Of a DNA stretch of 64,000 nt, positions 44,395-55,194 are shown piece by piece. Under the pieces are notes generated by a model. It searched no databases. It was not told the DNA's origin and saw only the letters and a list, made by a program, of their open reading frames with translations. The position numbers and the translations under genes were made by a program. Location of the stretch: positions 1 through 64,000 of the forward strand of contig JAQJVL010002586.1 in assembly GCA_035578905.1 (NCBI GenBank). The letters are read 5' to 3'. Source of the DNA: Stictocephala bisonia (taxonomy: Eukaryota; Arthropoda; Insecta; Hemiptera; Membracidae). How positions within the stretch are numbered: position 1 is the first letter of the stretch; the number at the start of each line of letters is the position of its first letter.

Positions 44395-46470
44395 TTATGA
44401 CGAACATAATTGACAATAAATTGGACAAACAATAATTTGGACTTGAGCCTCTGTTTTTCGTTGGAATTTAGTCAGATTGGCGGCAAAATGTTCAAGAGGG
44501 ATGTTATCTCTTACGCAACCCATCGGTGAGCATACCAGGAAGTTCAGACCACGGTGTTGAAAGTCCTTTGTGAGGTTTTCAAACGCCATATCATAATCTT
44601 CAAGAGTTGGTTTTGAATCAAATTCTGGTTTTGTCACAAGCCCATATACAGTTCAACAAATCAATACTCAACTTATCAACAAAAACTTGAGATTGATTTG
44701 TTGATAAGTTAAATGACTGTCAACAAAATTTGATGCCGAAGGACTGCCAAAATGTGTTTTAAATACTGTTGCCACACCGGTACTCATATGTCTGTCACTA
44801 TCAACGTCTGCCGAGATACAGTGGGCAAAGGCAATATTTTCCTCATCTCTTAAGTTGTTGATAACTGCGTCCATGTTGGCCTCAATGACACGGATAGGCT
44901 CTCTACTTGCCTTAGTTTGCCTTATCTTCAGGTCTTTAGCAGCAATTGGATCAGTGTGAAAGTGTAGAAGTATTTTTAAGAGTTCCTCAGCAACTTTTCT
45001 TTTTCCTTTTTTATTGAAGTGCATGCCATGGTTTGTGTAAAGATGATGCGGCAAGAGATGAAGCTCCAGTAATCTGGTATTTTTTCTTGTTAGCTCATCA
45101 TTAAATTCATTTATTTTACAATCTAGCTCTGGTTTGTCATGTCGCATAGGTAGTGTAGCAACAATAAGGTTGGTGTTTTTCGTACAATCAAATAGAGGAA
45201 CAAAGTTGTCCAACATATCCTTTATTGTTGTGCTCTCAATATTATTGGTCCTTCCCAAAGCAAGAACAAAATCATTTTGGGTAAGCACCTCTGTAAAATA
45301 CTCCACTTCTTGCAATACGCCACTGATTTTTGCCCCGGTCTCACAACTGCTTTCACATTTTTATTTGTCTTTTGCTGTACCAAATTACTTAAGTTTTGCC
45401 CATGGCTATCAGCTAACTTGCTATTGATAACTTGGACTGTGCAGTAAGACATTTGGGATTATCTGCAGTAGTCTGATTTAATCTGGCGCATCTTGACTTC
45501 TTTTTGGCATTTGATGGCTTTTTACTAAGCAATGGTCTATTTACAGAAATAGTCTCCTCCTCAACACCATCCCCTCCACTATCATCTTCAGAGAGAACTT
45601 TAAAACCATTTTCACAGTGAACTTTAGAATCTTTATTTGTGATCGAGCTTTTGAGGAACGTGTATGTTTCTGCCAAATCTCTGAAGCATTCCAGCTGAGA
45701 TTATATTGATTTAATGCTGGAAAACAGTTATAAAATTTTAGTTTATTTTCGTTAGCTTCTTTTAATTGGTTTTCTAGTTCACTATAATCCTTTTGCAACA
45801 TTGTTATAACAGTTTTTAAGTTTTCATTTTCAACTTTAGTTTTGTTTAGCTCATGTATTAAGATCTGTGTTTGAAAATCATTTGTTTTTCCTGGTTCCAG
45901 TAACATAGGAGATGTTTCACAGGATTTTGAATTTATTATTTCATCTCTTTCAATAGTACTTTGTTCTAAGCTTATACACTTTTCTGTTAAGGCCTCCACT
46001 TGATAGTTCAAATCTAAGTATACTGGGGTGTTAACAGCCATGTCTTTGTATTCTGTCTCATTATGTTTATTATTCTTCAAGTTAGAATTAGATTTTGAAT
46101 TCTGAACGGGAGTTGAGCACTTCAGGGATGTATCTTTAAGACTTTCATTACATAAAGACAAACTGGAGAGATTTTTATGTTTTTTATTAATTTCCTCTTC
46201 AATTTCTTTTATTGCTAAAGAAAAAGTTTTATTGTTTACGGATAACAATAAAACTTTTTTATTGTTACGGATAAAGTTTTATTGTTACGGATGTTCACTA
46301 AGTCGACATAGACCAGTTTCTTTGGTGCCATAAAATAAGACATGAAATATTGAAGATTTTCCCTTTTTTTCTACATTATTTATGACAGCTGGCCAGGCTG
46401 ATTCAGCTGATGTCCTCTTACTTTGGCGAAAACAAAATCACCCTTTTTAAATTTGTATCCATTTTTTTCT
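44395..46470 (-). pseudogene. LINE ORF1-type protein: PWWP + coiled coil + SGNH hydrolase + macro domain
   Basis: Four modules on the minus strand. (1) PWWP-like, about 46460-46285: KFKKGDFVFAKVRG, then in a shifted frame SAWPAVI and FHVLFYGTKETGL. (2) Polar linker and coiled coil, about 46248-45690, with heptad-like ELNKTKVENENLKTVITMLQ. (3) SGNH hydrolase, about 45440-44960: ADSHGQNL (Ser block), LALGRTNN (Gly/Asn block), HGMHFNKKGK (His block). (4) Macro domain, about 44860-44395: NIAFAHCISADV, STGVATVFKTHFG, then after a short disrupting duplication VTKPEFDSKPTLEDYD and NFLVCSPMGCVRD. SGNH enzymes are esterases; macro domains bind or hydrolyse ADP-ribose; PWWP domains bind methylated histone tails and DNA. 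Several frameshifts inactivate this copy. Exact ORF limits are uncertain. Confidence 0.7.
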
Positions 46471-46480
46471 CTCTCAACTT

Positions 46481-47204
46481 ACTTCATAAATTTCAGAGTT
46501 TAATTGATGAAAACCAAGGATCAAATGTTTTAATAAAAAAATAAAACTTAATAGCCAATAGACACTTTTTTTAAATTGTTTATTAGTGTTTTGATAAAAT
46601 GAAATAGATTATTTTAAATATAAAAAATAAATGTATAGAATAGTGTAATATCTCAGTCCAGATAGAAGAAAAAATTGTTGGTAGCCAGTTAATCCATTTG
46701 GGCTTGAAGATAAGATTCCAGGGGATCAAGGTCACTGAGCCTGTTTCACTAACTGCAATCACAAACCTGTCAGTAGTGACCTGGGCAGTTGAAGGAGTGG
46801 CAGCAATACTTCTTCCTCAATTTTAGAAATATATATATTGTAGATTAAAATATTTTAATTGCCAGTTTTAATTAATATCAAGCAAATAAGTTCAATTTAA
46901 CTTTTAAAAAAAATATGTTGCAGACACTACTAATTTCCAAATTTATATTCTTATTCAATAAAGTATTGCACAAACTCTCTCTTCACGGCACTTCAAAAAT
47001 AAACACTTTATTAATCCCCAGGTCCATGACAGCCCCTCCTGTCCCAGTCACTACTAGTAGAGTTATTTTTGATCTTGGCCACAGGCCAAATACACACTAT
47101 GATCCCATTGTGGCCTATTTGATGAGGAATAAACAGTTGGATAAACAAAACGTTTACTGCAGATTGTCGACGGCCCGGTCACCATTAATCTCATAGTATT
47201 ATTA
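46481..47204. other. Non-coding stretch, nothing recognised
   Basis: AT-rich. A minus-strand reading around 46660-46820 (e.g. LSDLDPLESYLQAQMD) might be a relic of a TE protein tail, but I cannot place it. Confidence 0.4.
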
Positions 47205-47815
47205 ACCAACCTGCCCACCCGCCCACTCAAACAAGTACAGATCTATTGACCCACCCATCCGCAAGTACACGTACAGTGCTATTGACCCACCCGCCCACCC
47301 CTACACGTACAGTGGTATTGACCCATCCACTCACTCAAACAAGTACAGATCTATTGACCCACCCACCTGCAAGTACACATACAGTGCTATTGACCCACCC
47401 GCTCACTCAAACAAGTACAGATCTTTTGACCCACCCACCCACAAGTACACGTACAGTGCTATTGACCCACCCGCCCACCCCTACACGTACAGTAGTATTG
47501 ACCCACCCGCTCACTCAAACAAGTACAGATCTATTGACCCACCCACCCGCAAGTACACGTACAGTGCTATTGACCCACCCGCCCACCCCTACACGTACAG
47601 TGGTATTGACCCATCCACTCACCCCTACATGTACAGTTGTATTGACCCACCCACCCACCCCTACATGTACAGTGGTATTGGTACTGTACGTGTATGGGTG
47701 GGTAGGTGGGCCTGTACCACTGTACATGTATGGGTGGGTTACTATCATTGTACGTGTATGGGTGGGTGGGATAGTTACTATCATTGTACGCGTATGGTTG
47801 TACATGTACGACTGT
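47205..47815. repeat. GC-rich minisatellite (about 36 bp) with an orientation switch
   Basis: Units such as attgacccacccgcccaccc + ctacacgtacagtggt repeat from about 47220 to 47680. At about 47680-47690 the orientation flips, and gtacgtgtatgggtgggt-type units continue to about 47800. An ORF through the array is repeat-driven and not a gene. A C-rich block at 47646-47661 has four C runs with single-base spacers. Confidence 0.85.
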
Positions 47816-47879
47816 ACCTTTCCTTCACAAAAACTAAATTGCATTGAAAACAGGAGTAGTCTCAAGGCTGCTTAAAAGG

Positions 47880-48173
47880 TAAACAACCCTCATAATTGCT
47901 TAGCTCGTTCACCCCCCAAACCCCCTTCCAGTGTAAGCGTCAAGGCTAATCAAGATTTTCACAGTTGTCAACCCAAGCTAATTTCTTCCCAAATTTGTAC
48001 ACGGTTGGTACCCAAAATGATAACAGATGCTATCCAAGTTGATCAAGGCTGCTACCAAAGTTAATAATGACGGAGGAAGATCCAAGCTTCTCATGAAATG
48101 AAACAAAATAAAATTAAAAAAAGTATTTTATAAGACGAGGTTGGGACTAGATAGTCCTCTTTACTACCTAACC
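47880..48173. repeat. Degenerate short tandem repeat left of the hAT insertion
   Basis: Loose repeats of the type aagttgatcaaggctgctacc (about 47940-48060), similar to ctacctaagttgatcacggg repeats right of the hAT element (51420-51590). The hAT appears to have inserted into one array. Confidence 0.5.
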
Positions 48174-51100
48174 TAAGGTGACCATATTTGTAATGACCTC
48201 AAAGGGAGACACACATTAGGAGGGTCAGGGTGTCCCCCCCAACCATGTTAAAGGTATTTTCAAAAATTGACATAACTAAACGTCCTAAACTCTTTATTTT
48301 ATCTATTTTTGCACTTAAATTCACAGAAATAAGCATAGGAAAAACTTGACTGTTCAGGTAGTAAAAGTAACACAATTACACTAATCGGAACATCAGTTAA
48401 ATTAATTTATTAATAATGAAACAAACAAAAATACACATTTAACAATTGAAAATATTGTAAGTTACGCAGAAAAATCTACTGAATGAAGTTTACTGTCCGA
48501 GAATAATTGGAATACTATGTAGACAAGTTTGTGAAACATCTTCTTTTACCAGACTTGTAAAAAGTTTAATTGGCAAATTGGTAAAGTTTAAATTTTCAAT
48601 GCAATCTCAACACATTTCAATATAATAACAAGAGTACAATCTCAACACATTTCAATATAATAACAAGAGTACAGTATGTCCACTAGCTTACACGTTCACT
48701 CATTGGCATACTCTTTTGATAATTGTATGTCTTTAAGGAGAGCTGGTTCTCCTTTTATTTTGTCATGAAACTTATCACAAGTTAGTCCAACATTGTACTT
48801 CAGCATAAGCATTGCTCTTAAAGTTAGAACGTTCAATTGAGATTTATTTTCAGTCCATATATTGTTAATGTTAGTAAACATTCGTTCAACTGGAGCATTA
48901 GTTCCTGGCAGACACAGAAGCAACTCAGCGATGTAATGTAAGTTTTCGTATGGAATGTTCTTTTGTTCAAAATGGAGAAATACCTGTACCCATCTTTGGT
49001 CGATCGAAGTTTTCAGCTCACACCATTCTGACAACTTTTCATTTGTGACATATTTTTTTAGACAGTTTATTTCATCAAACAGTTTGTTGTCATCAATAAT
49101 GACTGATTTCAGCAAGTTTGATAACACTTCTACTCCGTTTATCACCGACTCCCATGCTGGTGTTTCTCTCAAACTAAACCAAGACAAGGTTTCCAAGGAT
49201 CGAAAGTGGCAAGCCCATTCATTAAGATACGTAACAGATGTCTCATAAAACACCTGTATTGCATTTAAAATGGGAGTTTTATCAAGCACTTCCTCGTTGT
49301 TCTTCAGACAAGATTTAACTGACATTGGAAGGAACGAACTGTTCTTCCTCTCAACATATTTCTCTCTCAAATCAGCTAAAATCAATGCAACTTCAACTAG
49401 AAACCTTCTGCCTTCAGTACTGCATCATGAAAAATCGCTGACTGGCTATGAATAAAATTTAACCAAAGTTCTGCAGCTGGGTTCTCAAAAAAAATCTTTG
49501 ATAAGTCTAGAACAGTTTTTGTTGGTCAAAAGGTACTCTTTGAGAGGCACAAAGAGCTGGAGCACCCGCTCCACAGCTGGCATCAAAGCAAGCCATCTTG
49601 TTTTGCTGTAGCCTAGGAGTTTGTGATATTGTACAGAGGCTTCCTCGCAAAATTCCTTAAACTTCTCTACCCATACTGTATATAAATAAGAATGAGTGTA
49701 TACTTTCACAATTATAGCTTCAATATCTACGGGCAGTTCATCTGCAGATGTTTGGATCGCATTGTGAATTATATGGGCTGCACAACCAATGCCAATAATG
49801 TCTTAATTCAAAGAGTCTTTAAGTTTGAAATATACATTTCGAGTACCTTTTCGAGCAGACCCACCAAAGTTAGTGTTTGTGTTGTCTGAACAAAACCCCA
49901 CAACTTTATCAGTAATGTTCTTATTTTGAAGAACCCTGATTAAATAATTTGTTATTATTTCTGACGTTTCTCCAGGTAAAGCTTCAAGTTCGAGTAGTTT
50001 CACTTATACACCTGTGGATGGATGAAAATATCAGACCAATATAGGAAACAATTTTATGTCTTTGTGATTTGATGCATCAACATATATTGAGACAAATCTA
50101 GTTTGTTCAAGCTCTGATTTAGTAGAATTGTCTACATATGGCGCGAGAACATTGACAACTATTGTTTCTGTTTTTGTGCGAGCACAAGTGAATTTTGGCT
50201 CAAAAATCTTCTGCACTAACCTTGAAGTACAGTCTGTTGATCTGAAGCTATGGTTGTGGCAAACAGTATGATAAGACATTGTCCCTTCGGCTGCCGCAAT
50301 TTCCGCTTCTTTCCCTCCAATTTTTTCATTTAAAAAAAACGTACTTATTGCCATTGAAGAAGATGCAGATTGAAGAGCTCTCTTGTGTCGGTCACTGTTT
50401 ATATGTTTCGTTATATCAGACCTTCCGCCGTGGGAAACACTAAACTCTCCATTGCACACTTCACATCGGACATCAGAGTCACTTTTAGTTTTCTTTATAA
50501 ACTTAAATTCCTTCTCTAAATCCGCGTTAAACTTACTCACACGCTTGGGCTTATTAACACTGTGAAATAATTTTCTTACTGTTCCACAGACTAGATAACG
50601 ACTGTCACACTGCTCGACTAAGACTGACTCAAACTAACACAACAGAAGCCTTTTATATACTACAAGTCTTCTAGAAGTTTCTATTAGTAATTAATTAAAC
50701 ACTAGAATGTAAACAGAAACGGCTGATATGTCTACTTGGAATATACTAGATTACTAGAACATTCTAATATCAAATAGAAGGTCCTGGAACGTTCTCATTG
50801 TGTACACAGAATGAACTAGAATGTGTATTCTATACACAAAGACGCACAATTGTTTACTTATTTCCGATAATGACTCCAACTATACAAACAAACAAAGCCG
50901 TGGTGCCAAAGTGTCTCAAACTCACTCTCTCTTTCTCTTTCTCTCTCTGGTCCCTAGGTCACGCCCGTAACAATACAAAGGTAAAAAGTAGCGAACTCAC
51001 TCACTGAGATAACCTATGATACGCGAAATTACAAACTATCCAAAACTACAAAATTCCCCGATGCAGGTATAGTTTACAAGGAACCAAATAAACAATACGC

Positions 51101-51337
51101 TTAAATGTTTGAGTGTATGCAATGTCGTTGTTGCTTTTATATTGTGAAAGAGTCAGTCAAGAACATTTTATTTTGGGATATAATATTAGATTATATTTAA
51201 AGCGGAACGTTTATTCGTTAATCTTTATCCTGCCAAAGCGGGACATAATAGCGTCTCCCGAGTAAATCTGGGGACAGAAGGACACTAACCTAAAAAGCGG
51301 GACTGTCCCGCCGAAAGCGGGACGGATGGTCACCTTA
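48174..51337 (-). mobile_element. Full-length hAT transposon (3164 bp), target duplication ACCTAACC
   Basis: Terminal inverted repeats TAAGGTGACCAT at both ends. The 8-bp flanks ACCTAACC at 48166-48173 and 51338-51345 are identical, the length expected for hAT elements. Subterminal gcggga/tcccgc motifs cluster near the right end (about 51235-51325). Inside is a broken minus-strand transposase. Confidence 0.95.
48696..50540 (-). pseudogene. hAT transposase with BED-type zinc finger, frameshifted
   Basis: From 50540 the minus strand reads MSKFNADLEKEFKFIKK and a BED-like finger (CEVCNGEFSVSHGG...DITKHINSDRHK, residues about 26-54). Then come RFVSIYVDASNHKDIKLFPI (first catalytic Asp region) near 50090, GFCSDNTNTNFGG near 49885 (second Asp), and YSKTRWLALMPAVERVLQLF near 49600. 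The hAT C-terminal dimerisation region LLLCLPGTNAPVERMFTNIN lies near 48900. The pieces are in different frames (50540-50031, 50003-49803, 49709-49485, 49385-48696), with a stop or frameshift between each, so this copy is inactive although its ends are intact. Total length would be about 600 residues, normal for the family. Confidence 0.9.
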
Positions 51338-53379
51338 ACCTAACCTTATGTTGAGCACTGTCCTGGGTTCTTGAAGGGATGCCTGGCTTTATAGTTGGTT
51401 CGTGATATATCATGAATGAATATACCTACCAGATTAATCTACTCAAGTTAATCACGGTTTACCAAGTAAATCACGGGGAAGCTTACATTGATCACGGGGG
51501 CTACCTAAGTTGAACCACAAGGACTACCTACATTGATTACGAGAGCTACTTACCTTAATCACATGTATCTACCCAAGTTGATCACGGGGTGGGTGTTTAA
51601 TTTAACAATTCTATGCATAGAAACCAATACAGCTCCCTCTTCAACATAAAACATTTAATTTAATGTTAGAGAGCGCTTTCCTCTAGACATCATGTTGGGA
51701 GTCCTGTCGTCAGTGTTGGCACTGATATGTCTGCGGGCAGCAAGGGTCCCATCATGGTCGGCCCGATATTCATGACAGAATGTCTCTGTAGCGCCAATTC
51801 GTGGTGGTAAGATTTTGTAACACTTAAAAAATGAGTATTTCCAATTAAAGTGTTGCGCTAATAGAGCTAATTGATTCAAAAGCTTGTTTATGAAATTAAA
51901 ATGATGAAGGAAATTAAGGTGGATTACAATATAATAAAATGTACCATTTTACTAGTTTTGAAAAAGTTGCAAAACTTTCTTTCATCTGCAAATAACTTTT
52001 CAAATAAGTTGCAGAATGCTCCTTCTAAATACGTACAACAATACTGACTCACCCACCCCAATCGTGGGTGGTTCAAATGGTTCAATACGTCATTGGTATT
52101 GACCCACCCACCTATGTATACACGTAAATTGCCTAGTAAAGAAGAAATGTAATAATTGGATGAGCCTAGTGACTCCGTTTTAGTTTCCTATTCCCGTGTC
52201 TCGAATACAATAAATACTTCAGATACAGCCAACTGTTAAATTCAGCCATGTCTACAAAACAACAGAAGAAAGCACAGTTACCAATATCAGTCACCGACTC
52301 TTGTCTTATGTGAAAGCAGAGTAAAATTTATCGGGTCAGCCGATGATTGTGCCTGTGTCAGGTCGGTGCTATTAAAAATCCCTTTAATTAGATAGTAAGG
52401 AAGTTTATCTAATTTAGTTAGGATTTGAAGTACGTTGAATTCAAGCCAAGAGATTAATTTGTATTGTAATTTTGGACTTATCAAGTTTTGTTGACATTAT
52501 CATTTCTTTCGATTCCGTTTGATGAGATAAACAGAACTAAATATATTCTTTGGAAAGAGCCAAATGTTAACTTCGGTTTTAGTTACTAAAACTACTGTTA
52601 AATATGCATTATGCATTTCCAAAAGTATGCATAATGCTGAATGTTGGAAAGAAAATACAGGACTTTACCACTTAAATAAATTATCACTCTGACAGAAGCA
52701 TATTTATTTTATTTAACACAAAAAACCCACATGTAAACTTCCAAATGCCCACTTCTACCATTCTGATTGCCCCTTTTACGTAATGTGGCATTGATGAATC
52801 TCTTTTTGACGATCTTGAAATAGTTGTAGTTTGTCTGAAATCTGTCCGTTATTCTTTGGCTGAAAAGTACAAAACGTTTTATGAGGTATAAAATTACTTT
52901 GTAATTTAATAAATAAGTTAATATGTTCCTCTATTTATAAGAAGTGTTATGCGTTAACCCTGCAAAAGAATGATAGGCTATTCCTTAAACATCTCGGACA
53001 TACCAATTGAATTGAAATTTATAAGAACATTCATATTTGGTCAGTGGTGTGGTCTCTAATTTCTATGTTTTTAGTATTGTTATTTATACTCTACCATTAG
53101 TATTTTGCAGTGACAGTACCTAACATTCATCATTATTATCATTCACTGTAAATCTTCAATATGAGGAATGAATGAGTGTAATGAAAGTAGATGAACGTGT
53201 GTAGACATTGCTACTAACTAAGGTTGACTGTTCCTTCGAAAGATCCATTTATGAATAGTCCAAGGGGACTACAGCTTTACGTGGAACCCAAACCACATAG
53301 TGTTGGTCTGATTTCCAGCTAACTGACAAGCCTGATACTATCCCCTACACCGGATATTACCAATGTCACCATGGACACT
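51338..53379. other. Non-coding stretch with traces of minisatellite
   Basis: 51420-51590 continues the degenerate repeat flanking the hAT. 52040-52125 carries a short stretch of the ttgacccacccacc motif seen at 47205-47815. Small ORFs at 51655-51879 and 52287-52484 show no domain. No host gene seen. Confidence 0.5.
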
Positions 53380-54003
53380 CCAGAATTTTCAGAAGTGTAC
53401 ACATCGATCGCAACCATTGAGCGGACGCCGTGTCGGTATTAAGAGGACCGAGCATGGAACCTATCGCCTACAATCTCCCAAACACTTTGTTTTGTTGCAC
53501 AGGTCGTACAAAGATACCAAACTTAACTAATTAACTGCCCACAAGTTGACTGTGGGAAAACTTGTTGTGGATGTGGTTTTGGCCCAACTTCTCAGTAGTG
53601 TACACATCGATGGCAACCATTGAGCAGACGCCGTGTCAGTATTAAGAGGACCGAGCATGGAACCTATCGCCTACAATCTCCCAAACACTTTGTTTTGTTG
53701 CACAGGTCGTACAAAGGTACCAAACTTAACTAATTAACTGCCCACAAGTTGACTGTGGGAAAACTTGTTGTGGATGTGGTTTTGGCCCAACTTCTCAAAG
53801 TGTACACATCGATGGCAACCATTGAGCGGACGCCGTGTCTGTATTAAGAGGACAGAGCATGGAACCTATCGCCTACAATCTCCCAAACACTTTGTTTTGT
53901 TGCACAGGTCGTACAAAGGTACCAAACTTAACTAGTTAACTGCACACAAGTTGACTGTGGGAAAACTTGTTGTGGATGTGGTTTTGGCCCAACTTCTCAA
54001 AGC
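53380..54003 (+). repeat. Three tandem copies of a 205-bp repeat
   Basis: Units begin near 53388 (gaagtgtacacatcgat), 53592 and 53796 and end with gttttggcccaacttctca. They are nearly identical (a handful of substitutions), so the triplication is recent. No ORF. Confidence 0.9.
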
Positions 54004-55190
54004 AGACTTTGTATAAAGCACCTGTGTTTTGCTCTTTTATGATATCATACTTTTAGATTAGTAATAAAGCATTACAAAATAATGAAAAGCCATTTGATTT
54101 TTACTAATAACTATTTGTTTAGCTCTTATTTTATACAGAATAAACATAAAATAGTAATTTTTTTAGTTTTTTTAAGTTTAATTTTAATCATACATAAAAG
54201 ATTTTCAATTTATTCTTTTTTATTGAACAGCTGATGATCAATTAAATAAGTATATTAACTTTATTATTGATTATTTTTAACTTTAAAGGCCATGCTTAAA
54301 CATTCCCTGAATAAAAAATATATATACTACTTCCAGAATTTAGGGGCTAATGTTTTACGAGGTAACTAAATCATAAGAAATATCATCTGTATTTCATAGT
54401 GTTCCCTTTGATGTATGTATACTTTTCTTTAGTACGCCAAAAGGTACCATAGTTACATATTTAATGTGTATTTAAATAAATAAATTTACTGTTAAAAATA
54501 TCAACATTTTATATGGCTTTAGTAATCCAAGTTGTTATTTTTAATGTTTTAATTTTCACGTGCTATGAAGTTAATCAAAATTTAATTTATCTTCTTGCAG
54601 TCTTAAAGTTTAATTATTTATTCTTGATCAATTCTTCCCTGTGTTTGTGTATGCAAAGTAACTGATGTCTGCAGTAAATCTTTCAAGAGATAGTCAGGTA
54701 AATGTTATGATGTTTTGAAGTTGAGTTGCTGATTTTCAAGGACGCATTGCTTGAATAAATCACAAAACAGGCACAGTCGTAGCAAATAATCACACAATAT
54801 TTTTTATAAGTGAGAGTAAATTACTGAAAAGTATACTTCTAAAATATTTTAAAAATTCTGATTGAATTAATTTCTGCACAAATACAATAAAATATGATAT
54901 CCTAGCAAACATTTTATGAAACTTATATTCATTAACATTTAAAAGACGATAATCTATTTTAGGTTGCTTTGTCGTAATATATGCATGAACATTCCATTTA
55001 AGCCTGAAAAATAAATGAAAACTTTGATAGTCTTTATTCACGATTTAACTTATAAAAGAATATACTATAAGGTAATATTCAAAAATACGTCAAAATATGA
55101 CTTACAAACTGATTTAGGTTTGGTAAAATCTTCCTGATATTGGAAGTTACGCTCAGTAGGGAACATTTATATGGAATGATGTGAAGTATT
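54004..55190. other. AT-rich non-coding stretch
   Basis: Nothing recognised; the ORF at 54790-55041 has no domain and is not called. Confidence 0.5.
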
Positions 55191-55194
55191 TCTG

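Larger units (their letters stand above)
43130..46480 (-). mobile_element. LINE fragment with multidomain ORF1 and endonuclease, RT missing
   Basis: Minus-strand order: PWWP-like, coiled coil, SGNH hydrolase and macro domains (ORF1), then an AP-type endonuclease (start of ORF2), then loss of similarity near 43130 before any reverse transcriptase. Multiple frameshifts show it is dead. The association of ORF1 with a LINE endonuclease directly downstream on the same strand identifies the mobile element type. CR1-group LINEs are known to have an esterase in ORF1. Confidence 0.75.

Noticed and set aside
47246..47875. 209-codon Thr/Pro/His repeat protein
   Set aside because: Produced by the 36-bp minisatellite; no start context or flanking gene structure.
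48166..48177. Telomere-like CCTAA motif next to the hAT end
   Set aside because: Only two units, explained by the hAT target duplication plus its TIR; not a telomeric tract.
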